The notes under the pieces are model-generated. The model worked only from the letters and a program-made list of their open reading frames with translations, was not told the DNA's origin and did no database searches. A DNA stretch of 64,000 nt from Oscillospiraceae bacterium (GTDB taxonomy: Bacteria; Bacillota; Clostridia; Oscillospirales; Ruminococcaceae): the NCBI GenBank assembly GCA_009781425.1, contig WQYC01000011.1, positions 1-64,000 of the forward strand. Direction: 5' to 3'. Shown here piece by piece: positions 7,821-15,801 of the stretch. The position numbers and the translations under genes are program-made. Positions within the stretch are counted from its first letter, which is position 1, and the number at the start of each line of letters is the position of its first letter.

Positions 7821-8990
7821 CTACTCCTTACCTAATGAATCCATGAATTTGGATTTTAATATTTCAGTGATTCTTACTGCAAAGTTATCGTCGATTACCA
7901 CGACGTCGCCTCTTGCAATCAGATTGCCGTTGACTACTACGTCTACAGGGGCTCCCGCTTGTCTTTCAAGCTCGATTATTGTTCCCTGTGTGAAGTCTAA
8001 TATTTCCTTGACCTTGCGCTTAGCTGTACCGATTTCTACCGAGATTTGAAGCGGCACACCCATGAGAAGCTGTAGGTTCTCGCCTTGGTCGCTCTGTAAA
8101 TTGAAGGTCGGAACCTCAAACTGATGAAGCTGAGCGTTTTGTATGTTTACAGAGGGAGGCGGGTATCCGTAAGCCGGCGGGTATCCGTAGCCCGGAGGCG
8201 GTGCTCCCATTTGCATTGGCGGTGCTCCGTAAGGCATTGGCGCTCCTCCTTGTGGCATCATCATCTGCTGCTGCATCATTGGCTGCTGTTGCTGCATTGG
8301 CTGTTGCATCATCGGTTGTTGCTGAGGTGCTTGCTGGGCAGGCGCGGCAGCAGCGGGCGCAGGCGCAGGTGTGGGCGCAGGCTCGGGCTCGGGGTCGGGA
8401 TTAAGCATTTTGTCGCAAATAATCTGTGCTAAATCCGCGCTCATAACCGAAACGAACTCTGATTTTATGACGCCCTCGATAGTTATGTCGAAGGTGATTG
8501 CGATTACCTCTTCGTCCGTATCATAATCATGAACCTCAGATAACTTGATTTCATTCATTATATACGGTGTGGGCACTGAAATATCCACGTGCATTCCGAG
8601 AAAATTCGACAAGGCGGTAGCGGAGGAGCCCATCATCTGGTTCATAACCTCGCTCACTGCGCTGATATTAAGCTCATCGAACTCGAAATCGGGCGTAACC
8701 TCCAGCGGCTGACCCATGAGCTGATTCAAGATAAGCTGAACGTCGTCCTGCTTGAGAATCATCATGTTCGTGCCGGAAATACCCTTAATGTAGACAATTT
8801 TTACGCATATTGCAGGTTCGAGAGATTCCTTGCGAAGCTCTGCGGCTTTCTGTACGGACACGCGCGGCGTTGTAATCCACACCTTTGCGTTAAGCAGCTC
8901 TGATGCGGCTGTCGCGGCGTTGCCCATGCTTATGTTCATAACCTCCGCGATTGCATCCTTTTGCAAATCCGTAAATTCTATTGCAGCCAT
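7821..8990 (-). CDS. fliY: flagellar motor switch phosphatase FliY (CheC-like domain plus FliN domain)
   Basis: The protein has 389 residues. Residues about 1-195 form a CheC/CheX-like domain with two phosphatase-type motifs (E-V-M-N-I-S-M-G-N and E-V-M-N-Q-M-M-G-S). A linker very rich in Gln, Met and Pro follows (about 200-285). The last 90 residues are a SpoA/FliN domain (LQISVEIGTAKRKVKEIL). FliY forms the C-ring with FliM and dephosphorylates CheY-P. The low-complexity linker is longer than usual. Confidence 0.94.
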   Translation of the reverse strand: MAAIEFTDLQKDAIAEVMNISMGNAATAASELLNAKVWITTPRVSVQKAAELRKESLEPAICVKIVYIKGISGTNMMILKQDDVQLILNQLMGQPLEVTPDFEFDELNISAVSEVMNQMMGSSATALSNFLGMHVDISVPTPYIMNEIKLSEVHDYDTDEEVIAITFDITIEGVIKSEFVSVMSADLAQIICDKMLNPDPEPEPAPTPAPAPAAAAPAQQAPQQQPMMQQPMQQQQPMMQQQMMMPQGGAPMPYGAPPMQMGAPPPGYGYPPAYGYPPPSVNIQNAQLHQFEVPTFNLQSDQGENLQLLMGVPLQISVEIGTAKRKVKEILDFTQGTIIELERQAGAPVDVVVNGNLIARGDVVVIDDNFAVRITEILKSKFMDSLGKE

Positions 8991-9018
8991 ATTATGCGGT
9001 TATCCTTTCCCTTCGACT

Positions 9019-10053
9019 TTACAATTCCATACCGAAGATGTTTTCTATTTTTACTGCTTTTTTGTTGTTAAATACGCCCATTTTGCCGTCAAACCACTTT
9101 TTACCGCCGATGTTGAGGCTTATGTTGCTTTCTATGCTCTTTCCGAGCGGAATAATATCACCCTGCTGTAATCGAAGCACGTCGAGCATATCAAGGTCAA
9201 CCTCTCCGAGCACCGCCCGAATGTCAAGCGCGGTATGCGTTACGCCGTCTAAAATGTTCACCTTGCGTTCTTTTTCTCTGTTGGCGTCGATTTTGCGTCC
9301 TGTGCGGGTCTGGCGCGTTGTATACTTCTGCATGATTCCTTCAAGCCCGATTGCAGGCATACAAACAGTGATTAACGCTTTTGTCTCGATTATCATGATT
9401 TCTAACATGACGATAATCATCGTGTCATCGTGCCCCATGGTGGAAATTACCCTTGAGTTGGTTTCCATGCGTTCAAGCTCGGGTTCGATTTCAACATAGC
9501 TCGCCCACGGCTCTTTCATTAGTCCGAGGAAGTGCCTTATGAGGTTTTCCATGATGCTGACTTCGATTTCGGTGAACTCGCGTTCCCCTGTGTCTAAGTG
9601 CTCACCCTTACCTCCGAGCAGACGGTCTATCATGATGTAGGTCAGCGTATTTGATAACTGCACAATCAGGTTTAAGTCCTCGACCTCGTCGTCCTTTAGC
9701 TTCAGCTCTGCCATTCCCATCATAACGTAGTCGGGCAGGGCGTTGTTAAACTCAAAATATTTCTGCTCCTCAACCGAAACAAGCGAAACCTTGCAGTAAA
9801 GTCTGAGCAGTCCCGTGAGATACGAGGAGAGCAATCGCGAGTAGTTATCAAAAATGCTGTCAAGAGTTTTTATACGCTCTTTCGTGAACTTTTTAGGCGA
9901 GCGGAAGTCATATTCCTTGACCTCAAGCGGCTTTTCCATTTCTACAACTATAGGCTCGCCCGCGCTCGCGTTGCTTAGCATGGCGTCTATTTGCTCTTGA
10001 GTTAATACATCCGCCAAACTAAAACACCAACTTTCACAATTGACAATGTACAA
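9019..10053 (-). CDS. fliM: flagellar motor switch protein FliM
   Basis: FliM is a C-ring protein. The CheY-P-binding motif L-T-Q-E-Q-I-D-A-M-L is at the N-terminus. The middle CheC-like domain (F-T-E-I-E-V-S-I-M-E) and the C-terminal SpoA domain (L-R-L-Q-Q-G-D-I-I-P-L) follow. The conserved protein begins at a possible TTG start at 10015-10017. The longer ATG start at 10053 lies inside a heptamer repeat and would add 12 non-conserved residues. No strong ribosome site precedes either start, so repeat insertion may have displaced the original one. Confidence 0.95.
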   Translation of the reverse strand: MYIVNCESWCFSLADVLTQEQIDAMLSNASAGEPIVVEMEKPLEVKEYDFRSPKKFTKERIKTLDSIFDNYSRLLSSYLTGLLRLYCKVSLVSVEEQKYFEFNNALPDYVMMGMAELKLKDDEVEDLNLIVQLSNTLTYIMIDRLLGGKGEHLDTGEREFTEIEVSIMENLIRHFLGLMKEPWASYVEIEPELERMETNSRVISTMGHDDTMIIVMLEIMIIETKALITVCMPAIGLEGIMQKYTTRQTRTGRKIDANREKERKVNILDGVTHTALDIRAVLGEVDLDMLDVLRLQQGDIIPLGKSIESNISLNIGGKKWFDGKMGVFNNKKAVKIENIFGMEL

Positions 10054-10149
10054 TGTACAATGTACAATTAAATTTTAATTTATAAGTTTATTTTTTCTTT
10101 TTAACGATTACTAATTGTTCATTGTTCATCGTCAATTGTTAATTGTTCG
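10035..10149. repeat. inverted pair of heptamer arrays around the fliM-motB junction
   Basis: The left arm (10035-10070) is ACAATTG followed by repeated ACAATGT units. The right arm (10112-10149) is TAATTGT/TCATTGT/CAATTGT. About 40 AT-rich bases lie between them. The right arm is read in motB as the last residues (DEQLTIDDEQ) plus its TGA stop. The left arm runs into the 5' end of the fliM frame. Confidence 0.85.
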
Positions 10150-11237
10150 TCGCCGTTACCGTTTGCTGTTGCGTCGTATGGCGAGGTGAAATCTTCGTCG
10201 CGCATTGTTGTGAAGCCGCCGTGCGACGGGCCTATTGAATTCGCGCCGCTTCCGGGGGCGTTCTCCCTGTAACCGTATCTTTCGGTGAGGTCTCCGATGA
10301 TTCCCGCTACTACTGTTTCGATGGGCGTCCCGGGGGCTTCCATTATGTTGCCCACTGCGTCAACGTCGAACATCGGCTGGTTAAAGTCAAACTTCGTTAT
10401 ATCGTCTACGAAGCGGTTTTCCTCTTCGGTGAGGTCGTTGCGGTTAATGATTATTTCAACGCGGCGGTTCTGCGCGCGCCCTTCGGGCGTGTCGTTTTCT
10501 GCCGCAGGTGAATACTGCGCGAAGCCCTCGACTATGAACTTTTCGCTGTCAACCATACCTGTTGAGTTTAAGCGTTCGCCGTTGACTACGAGCGAAATCG
10601 TCATTTCGTCAAGGTGACGGACTACCGACACTGCTCTCATTGAGGACAGCTGCCAGTCGTTCATTCCTACTCCGGCTATTCCGCCTACGTCGGCTGTGTG
10701 CCCCTGCACCTGCACCGAGCGTATGTATTTTTCAACTTGATTTATAGACGGTGAGATTACGTTGAGCACGTGCTGTCCGCCTGCGTTAAGCTCGTAGCTG
10801 TCGGGGTCGAAAACCACGTCACCGTCAAGCACTACACGGATAAGCCCGGGTCTTGAGAAAATCTGAACACCCTGCAAGCCTTCATCGTCGATTAAGTCGG
10901 CGAGCGTGTTATAAAGCGCGTCGAACAGGTTCGGCTGGTTTGTGTCGCCTGGGTTGTTGCCGTCCTTTTCGCCGGGGGTCTGCGGAGGAATATGAGTGTT
11001 TCCGCTTTCTCCGCTCGGTTCAAGCGGCGGCTCGGGCGGTCTGCCCACCACGATGTTGATGTATCTGCCTGTGGTGTTCATCGCCTGTAATATATATTGG
11101 AATCTTGCTTCGTCTTGATTGGAAGCCGAATAGAGCATTACGAAAAAGCAGAACAGCAGCGTAACCATGTCCGCATATGTTGCCATCCAGTCGTCAAGCC
11201 CCTTTTTTATAATCGGGCCCTTCTTTTTCTTAGCCAT
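10119..11237 (-). CDS. motB: flagellar motor stator protein MotB
   Basis: The protein has 372 residues. The N-terminal segment (DDWMATYADMVTLLFCFFVM) carries the proton-channel Asp (D23). An OmpA-like peptidoglycan-binding domain covers about residues 145-275 (VQVQGHTADVGG, then AQNRRVEIIINR). About 90 extra C-terminal residues follow, ending in a repeat-encoded DEQLTIDDEQ. With MotA it forms the ion-driven stator anchored to the wall. ATG at 11235-11237 has GGAGGA upstream, and a sigma-A-like promoter lies in the motA-motB gap. Confidence 0.95.
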   Translation of the reverse strand: MAKKKKGPIIKKGLDDWMATYADMVTLLFCFFVMLYSASNQDEARFQYILQAMNTTGRYINIVVGRPPEPPLEPSGESGNTHIPPQTPGEKDGNNPGDTNQPNLFDALYNTLADLIDDEGLQGVQIFSRPGLIRVVLDGDVVFDPDSYELNAGGQHVLNVISPSINQVEKYIRSVQVQGHTADVGGIAGVGMNDWQLSSMRAVSVVRHLDEMTISLVVNGERLNSTGMVDSEKFIVEGFAQYSPAAENDTPEGRAQNRRVEIIINRNDLTEEENRFVDDITKFDFNQPMFDVDAVGNIMEAPGTPIETVVAGIIGDLTERYGYRENAPGSGANSIGPSHGGFTTMRDEDFTSPYDATANGNGDEQLTIDDEQ

Positions 11238-11256
11238 GGCTTCCTCCTTTCAAATA

Positions 11257-11285
11257 AGTATAACATATTGTAAAGAAAATTGCAA
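11257..11285 (-). promoter_or_regulatory. sigma-A-like promoter before motB
   Basis: On the minus strand TTGCAA (11280-11285) and TATACT (11257-11262) are separated by 17 bp, in the AT-rich 100-bp gap between motA and motB. This would let motB and the genes after it be transcribed apart from the main operon promoter. No hairpin or other element is visible in the gap. Confidence 0.55.
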
Positions 11286-11339
11286 TTGTAATTTTTGTTA
11301 AATTTACAATTTATTATTTATTTTTCATATTTTTCTTAA

Positions 11340-12122
11340 TTATTTGCCCTTACCCTTGTCGTCACCGCCGCCTCTGCCTGTTCTCGGAAGCATGAATTCA
11401 AGCTTCTCCTGAATGAAGCGCGGGTTTGAGCCTGACGCTATCGCCATTACGCCCTCTATTATTATATTCATGCAGAGCTCTTCGTTGCCGTGCGCGTGGC
11501 GCAGTGCAGTTTCGAGCGGGGCGCAGATAACGTTAGACATGATTGAGCCGTAGAGCGTCGTGATAACCGCGGTCGCCATTGAACCACCCATTTCCTCGGG
11601 GTTGTCGCCCATTACCTGAAGCATCGAAACAAGCCCAACAACCGTACCCATCATACCGAACGCAGGTCCGAAGGTAACGCCCTTCGCGAAGAAGTCCGCA
11701 CCCTTTTGGTGGCGTTCAGCAGTGTGGTCAACCGCGCTTTCAAGCATTTCACGAACCTTGTCGGGGTCGTTCGCGTCAACTATAAGCATTAACGCCTGCT
11801 TCATGAACGGGTCTTTGGCTTGGTTTGCACTTTCTTCAAGCGCGAGTAAGCCCTTGCTTCTTGCTATTGTTGCGTATTCAACGAGTTCCTTTATGTATTG
11901 CTTTGGGTCGAATTTAGGAGGGAAAATAGCATATTTCATGTATTTTCCGACGCCCTTTAACATACTCGGGGTCAGTGTACCTATCATCGCAAAAGCTGTA
12001 CCAACGACAACTATGAATAGAGAAGCGGGGTCTGCGAACCATATAAGTTCGCCGGCGATGAGTATGGATATGACAATCGCCGCAAATGAGCCGACCCAGC
12101 CGATAATAATGGTAAAGTTCAA
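11340..12122 (-). CDS. motA: flagellar motor stator protein MotA
   Basis: This 260-residue protein has four membrane segments. The MotA signature (FFAKGVTFGPAFGMMGTVVG near residues 142-161) and a cytoplasmic loop with conserved charged residues (ARSKGLLALEE) are present. The start is TTG at 12122, overlapping the end of flbD, with GGGAGGT just upstream. The last residues are Gly/Lys-rich. MotA and MotB form the stator that couples ion flow to rotor torque through FliG. Confidence 0.95.
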   Translation of the reverse strand: MNFTIIIGWVGSFAAIVISILIAGELIWFADPASLFIVVVGTAFAMIGTLTPSMLKGVGKYMKYAIFPPKFDPKQYIKELVEYATIARSKGLLALEESANQAKDPFMKQALMLIVDANDPDKVREMLESAVDHTAERHQKGADFFAKGVTFGPAFGMMGTVVGLVSMLQVMGDNPEEMGGSMATAVITTLYGSIMSNVICAPLETALRHAHGNEELCMNIIIEGVMAIASGSNPRFIQEKLEFMLPRTGRGGGDDKGKGK

Positions 12123-12319
12123 GAGTTACCTCCCTGTCTCCGCCGCGACAGGCGGCGAAAATCTATAGTTTTTTTCATGATTTCGTCGAGCGATTCTGCG
12201 ACGATATAGGTATGTCCGTTGTTCATCAGTATAATTGTGTCGGGCGTTTCATACGCCGTTTCTATAAGCTGTTCATTTATAAGGATTTGCTTGCCGTCAA
12301 GCTTAGTTAAAACAATCAT
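12119..12319 (-). CDS. flbD: FlbD-family small flagellar protein
   Basis: This is a protein of about 66 residues starting at ATG 12317-12319 (AAAGGA upstream). It begins M-I-V-L-T-K-L-D-G-K-Q-I-L-I-N-E, then I-E-T-A-Y-E-T-P-D-T-I-I-L-M-N-N-G, which is the SwrD/FlbD small-protein signature found between flgE and motA in Firmicutes. In Bacillus the homologue SwrD supports motor power. The open frame runs upstream to 12376 but that part is not conserved in kind. The C-terminus overlaps the motA start. Confidence 0.9.
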   Translation of the reverse strand: MIVLTKLDGKQILINEQLIETAYETPDTIILMNNGHTYIVAESLDEIMKKTIDFRRLSRRRQGGNS

Positions 12320-12350
12320 TGGAGCTTGTCCTTTTTTATTTATCTTCGCG

Positions 12351-12422
12351 TGTTGCCGGCGTGCCGGGGGCGTCACGCCCTACTAAAGCTTTCTTGTAGG
12401 GCGCGATGCCCTCAGCGCGCCG
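12351..12422. repeat. divergently arranged GTAGGG palindromic elements between flbD and flgE
   Basis: GGGGCGTCACGCCCTAC and GTAGGGCGCGATGCCC face away from each other with an 11-bp gap, the reverse of the usual arrangement. They occupy the centre of the 165-bp flbD-flgE gap. Nothing else is recognisable there. Confidence 0.75.
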
Positions 12423-12484
12423 AATTCACGCAAAAGTTATTAAGTTAAAATAGTACTCTTACAACCTTTATTTCTCAACTACGA

Positions 12485-14434
12485 TTAGCGTTTGAGGTTA
12501 ATCAGCTCTTCTAACATGGTGTCAGAAACAGTGATTATTCTCGAGTTCGCCTGGAATCCTCTCTGTGTTATAATCATGTTCGAGAATTCCTCGGAGAGGT
12601 CTACGTTCGCCATTTCGAGCGCGCCGGAAACTACCTCGCCTGCGCCGTCGTCGCCCGGGATTTTAACCTCTGCCTGACCCGAGGAGAGCGACTCTTTGTA
12701 GTAAGATGTTCCGAACTGCTGTAAGCCGTTGGCGTTCTGGAAGATTGCGAGGTCGATACGACCGAGGAGCAGTCTGCCGTGAACAGCGTGTTCGCCGTAG
12801 ATTACGCCGCCGGAGTCAATGAAGACTAAGTCAAGGTCACGGACTGTCTGAGGCCCTGCGAAGCGTCCGTTTTCCATTACGACTGTGCTCATGGACTGGA
12901 TTATAGAACGATAGAAGTTATCCTGTCCGCTGTGAAGCCCGATTCTTCTCGGGAGGTCGCCGATTACGTTTGACAACTGCTGACCTGCGGGAGGAGTAAC
13001 TGCACCCGTAACTGTAAGTCTGCGGTTTTGGTTTCCGCTTTCTAAGTCCCATGCTCCGCTGCCAAGTCTCGTCATGCCTGCCGCCGCGTTAATCGCGTCC
13101 TGAATCATTTCGTTGGTTACGTTTGCGCCTTCTCTGACTGTGACCGTAAGCACATTCTGCGCCCATTGTGCGCGGACTGCGGGAGCGTCAGCATTGTCGG
13201 TGGTTCTCATGTTTACTTCAAACGCGTTTGCATGGATTCCTGGGACTACAGCAGTGAACTCAAGTCTGCCCGCCGCGCCGAAGTTGAAGAAGTTGGAAGC
13301 GGGAATAGCCTGTGTGCTGGACGGGATACTGCTGAAATCTATGTTCAGAGGGAGAACGCCGTCACCCGGGTTTACGCCGCCGACTCTGATTGCGTCGTTT
13401 ACAGCCTGTTCAAAGCCGTTAGAGTTTCTGAAGTTCGTCGCAGGGCTGACAAGAGCGGCAGGGACAGCAAGTGCTGTTGCCGGAGGGGTAGCCGCCGCAC
13501 GAATCGAGTTTTCTGCTGCGATTGAGGGAAGTGCCGCTGCTATAATAGCATTAGCGTTACGAACTATTTCATCAAGCTGCGCTACAGTTGCATCAGCGGG
13601 AATGGTAGTGGGAGTAATCAGCGTAAGCGGTGACGCCGGTGCAGGAGTCATGTTGTTATATGCGGTGATTGCGGTATTTGCATCGGTGATTGCTGTACCT
13701 GCGGCGGTGATTGCGTTTGTTAAATCACCTGCAGTAATCGGAAGCGTATCAAGTGTAAGCGGGTAGTAGTCGAAGTTCTGCGTTAAGTCCATTTGTATGG
13801 TAAGCACCGAGCCGTTCATAGTTGCAAAAGGAACCTGGCTGTGCGTAATATTGAGTGCGATGTTGCCGTTCGGTCCGTAGCCTGACGCGCTGAATCTGAT
13901 TTCGTATTCAGAACCGTTGAATAAAACAGTGCGGTTTGAGCTTGCTTCTTCGTTCATGACGTCGGGAATGAAAAGATTGATTCTCTGGCTTCCGGGGCCC
14001 ATGCCTGTCGGATCGCCCGAAATTCCGAGAACTACGTAACCGTTGGAGTCAACAAGGTTTCCTGCGTTGTCTACGTTGAAGACGCCGTTTCTGGTGTAGT
14101 AGATATTTCCTGCCGCGTCCATAACCTGGAAGAAGCCTTCGCCTTTGATAGCACAGTCATAAACGCTGTCAGAGAAGGTAAAGCCCGACTGGGTCATAAC
14201 CTTGTCGATTGAACCGAGAGCAAGACCGTAACCGATTTGGCGGGGGTTTGTACCGCCGGATACGTTGTCGCCTGCAGAAGCGAAGCTTCTCGTCTGATAG
14301 AATACGTCTCTGAAGGTTACTGTGTTGCCTTTGTACGCCATTGTGTTTACGTTTGCGATGTTGTTACCTATTACGTCCATACGAACGGTATGGTTTTTAA
14401 GTCCGGAAACGCCGGAAAAAAGCGATTTCATCAT
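12485..14434 (-). CDS. flgE: flagellar hook protein FlgE
   Basis: This 649-residue hook subunit has the axial N-terminal motif (M-D-V-I-G-N-N-I-A-N-V-N-T-M-A-Y-K-G) and the C-terminal heptad region (N-V-D-L-S-E-E-F-S-N-M-I-I-T-Q-R-G-F-Q-A-N-S). These coiled-coil ends form the inner D0/D1 tube of the hook. The middle (about residues 200-520) is Ala/Pro/Thr-rich and longer than in B. subtilis; it would be surface-exposed. GAAAGGA lies upstream of the start. The 127-bp leader before it is unusually structured (see 14459-14543). Confidence 0.95.
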   Translation of the reverse strand: MMKSLFSGVSGLKNHTVRMDVIGNNIANVNTMAYKGNTVTFRDVFYQTRSFASAGDNVSGGTNPRQIGYGLALGSIDKVMTQSGFTFSDSVYDCAIKGEGFFQVMDAAGNIYYTRNGVFNVDNAGNLVDSNGYVVLGISGDPTGMGPGSQRINLFIPDVMNEEASSNRTVLFNGSEYEIRFSASGYGPNGNIALNITHSQVPFATMNGSVLTIQMDLTQNFDYYPLTLDTLPITAGDLTNAITAAGTAITDANTAITAYNNMTPAPASPLTLITPTTIPADATVAQLDEIVRNANAIIAAALPSIAAENSIRAAATPPATALAVPAALVSPATNFRNSNGFEQAVNDAIRVGGVNPGDGVLPLNIDFSSIPSSTQAIPASNFFNFGAAGRLEFTAVVPGIHANAFEVNMRTTDNADAPAVRAQWAQNVLTVTVREGANVTNEMIQDAINAAAGMTRLGSGAWDLESGNQNRRLTVTGAVTPPAGQQLSNVIGDLPRRIGLHSGQDNFYRSIIQSMSTVVMENGRFAGPQTVRDLDLVFIDSGGVIYGEHAVHGRLLLGRIDLAIFQNANGLQQFGTSYYKESLSSGQAEVKIPGDDGAGEVVSGALEMANVDLSEEFSNMIITQRGFQANSRIITVSDTMLEELINLKR

Positions 14435-14458
14435 AACTGATAAAGTCCTTTCTCATGC

Positions 14459-14543
14459 GCCGAACGACTCTCTTTTCTACCTATCAATCGGTCAAGGCAG
14501 AGAACATTCCCCGTTAGGGACCATGTTTTAATAGTTCGTCGGC
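14459..14543 (-). promoter_or_regulatory. structured 5' leader of flgE, candidate cis-regulatory RNA
   Basis: Reading the minus-strand RNA, GCCGACGA pairs with TCGTTCGGC (one bulge) and closes a loop of about 70 nt. Inside, ACAT..TCCC pairs with GGGA..ATGT around a short loop, and TCTCTGCCT can pair imperfectly with AGGTAGAAAAGAGA. This gives a three-way-junction-like fold ending about 24 bases before the flgE start. It does not match the GEMM c-di-GMP or other riboswitch consensus known to me. The pairing was found by eye; no covariation data are available. Confidence 0.4.
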
Positions 14544-14561
14544 TGTTATTAAATTTTAGTT

Positions 14562-14972
14562 TTACATGATTACTGTTGAATCAATGTTGGTAAATACGTT
14601 GCCCTTGAGCTCTTCCATTTCCATGGTTGTGATTACCTTGTTGTTAGGGACATTAACGATGAACGCCGTGGTGTCTACTAAGATTAACGTATCATTGCTT
14701 CCCTTTTCGGCGGCTACTCTGACTCCTTCATTTAGCCTTTCTAACTTTCCGTTCTCTACAATGTCTACGCTCCTGCTGTCAAGTCTGCGGATTGCGTGGT
14801 TTGAAAACTCGATTGCGCTTGTTTTTTCAAGCTTCTGCCTCAGCGCGTCCGCGAAGGACTGACCTTGCTCGTTAACCTCGGGAGTTGCAGGAACATTCGG
14901 CAATTGCGTGTCTTGCGGTTTATTAACACTTATTTGCTGACCGCGCAGTTTAAGAAAGTCATTTAACAGCAT
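14562..14972 (-). CDS. flagellar operon protein, TIGR02530 family
   Basis: This 136-residue protein lies between flgD and flgE, the usual place for the TIGR02530 family. The pattern FSNHAIRRLDSRSVDI, then L-E-R-L-N-E-G-V-R-V-A-A-E-K-G-S-N-D-T-L-I-L-V-D-T-T-A-F-I-V-N-V-P-N-N-K-V-I-T is typical. Its exact job is unknown; a role in hook assembly is assumed from gene order. No membrane segment or signal peptide is seen. Confidence 0.88.
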   Translation of the reverse strand: MLLNDFLKLRGQQISVNKPQDTQLPNVPATPEVNEQGQSFADALRQKLEKTSAIEFSNHAIRRLDSRSVDIVENGKLERLNEGVRVAAEKGSNDTLILVDTTAFIVNVPNNKVITTMEMEELKGNVFTNIDSTVIM

Positions 14973-14995
14973 CCTTGCTCACTCCTTTCTAATAG

Positions 14996-15778
14996 TTAGT
15001 AAATTAGCTGATTTAATTCCTCCGTGTAATTCTCAAGGTCTGAAATTAAGTCTGATTGTGCAGATTGTGCGTCCGGGTCTGCGGGTGGATTTGCCGCGGG
15101 CGGTTCTTCTACCGAGCCTTCGCCCGTCCAGTTGTCGTCATCGCCGGGGCCTTTTGCGCCTGCACCTTCGACTCTGAGCACGCTTGACAGCGGATACGCC
15201 TTGTCGTCGATGATTATGCTGATTTCGTTATCTCTGATTTCAAAGCGTGAAACGATTCCTGTTTCGGTAACTCTGACGCCTGTGTCGCTTCTGCCTGCAA
15301 TCGTGACCTTCATGCCTATGAGTGCGGCGGCGTAAGCTCCTTCGTTCCCTGTAATCGTGTAAGGGTTATGTGTCGGCAGGATTTCCATTATGCTCGAAAG
15401 CGGGTGGTCCTTGCCGTTGACTTTGAGGCTGAATTCGCCGTCCGTAACATTCATCGAGGTTACTATTCCGCTGACGAATCTTATGCCTGAGTTTCCGCTG
15501 TAGTCAGGGACTGTCACGGTTTTGCCTACTAACGACTGCGCGTAGTTCGCGTTTTGATAGTAGAGCGCGTCCTGCTGAGCCTTGAGTGCCGTAAAATTCG
15601 CTAAGCTGCCGATAAACTCTGTGTTTGACATGGGCTCGAGTGGGTCTTGGTTTGACATTTCAGCCATCAGCAGATTGAAGAAGTTTTCCATTGAGAAGGC
15701 GTCTTTGTCTTGCTTTGTAAAGTATTTCGCGAACCGTTCCCTATTCTCGGCAATATTTTGTGTACTGTTTACGCTCAT
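14996..15778 (-). CDS. flgD: flagellar hook assembly scaffold protein FlgD
   Basis: The protein has 260 residues. The N-terminal FlgD signature is clear (FFNLLMAEMSNQDPLEPMSN, then L-A-N-F-T-A-L). Two repeated beta-type modules follow (G-K-T-V-T-V-P-D and G-M-K-V-T-I-A-G-R), each ending in a H/Y-P-L-S-S motif, an internal duplication. The C-terminus is Pro/Asp-rich. FlgD caps the growing hook and is shed when FlgE polymerisation is complete. GGAGGA precedes the start. Confidence 0.93.
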   Translation of the reverse strand: MSVNSTQNIAENRERFAKYFTKQDKDAFSMENFFNLLMAEMSNQDPLEPMSNTEFIGSLANFTALKAQQDALYYQNANYAQSLVGKTVTVPDYSGNSGIRFVSGIVTSMNVTDGEFSLKVNGKDHPLSSIMEILPTHNPYTITGNEGAYAAALIGMKVTIAGRSDTGVRVTETGIVSRFEIRDNEISIIIDDKAYPLSSVLRVEGAGAKGPGDDDNWTGEGSVEEPPAANPPADPDAQSAQSDLISDLENYTEELNQLIY

Positions 15779-15801
15779 GTTTTTCCTCCTTTCATAAAGG
15801 A

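Noticed and set aside
13113-13766. 217-codon open frame on the plus strand inside flgE
   Set aside because: It is antisense to the Ala/Thr-rich hook middle; no ribosome site or conserved domain.
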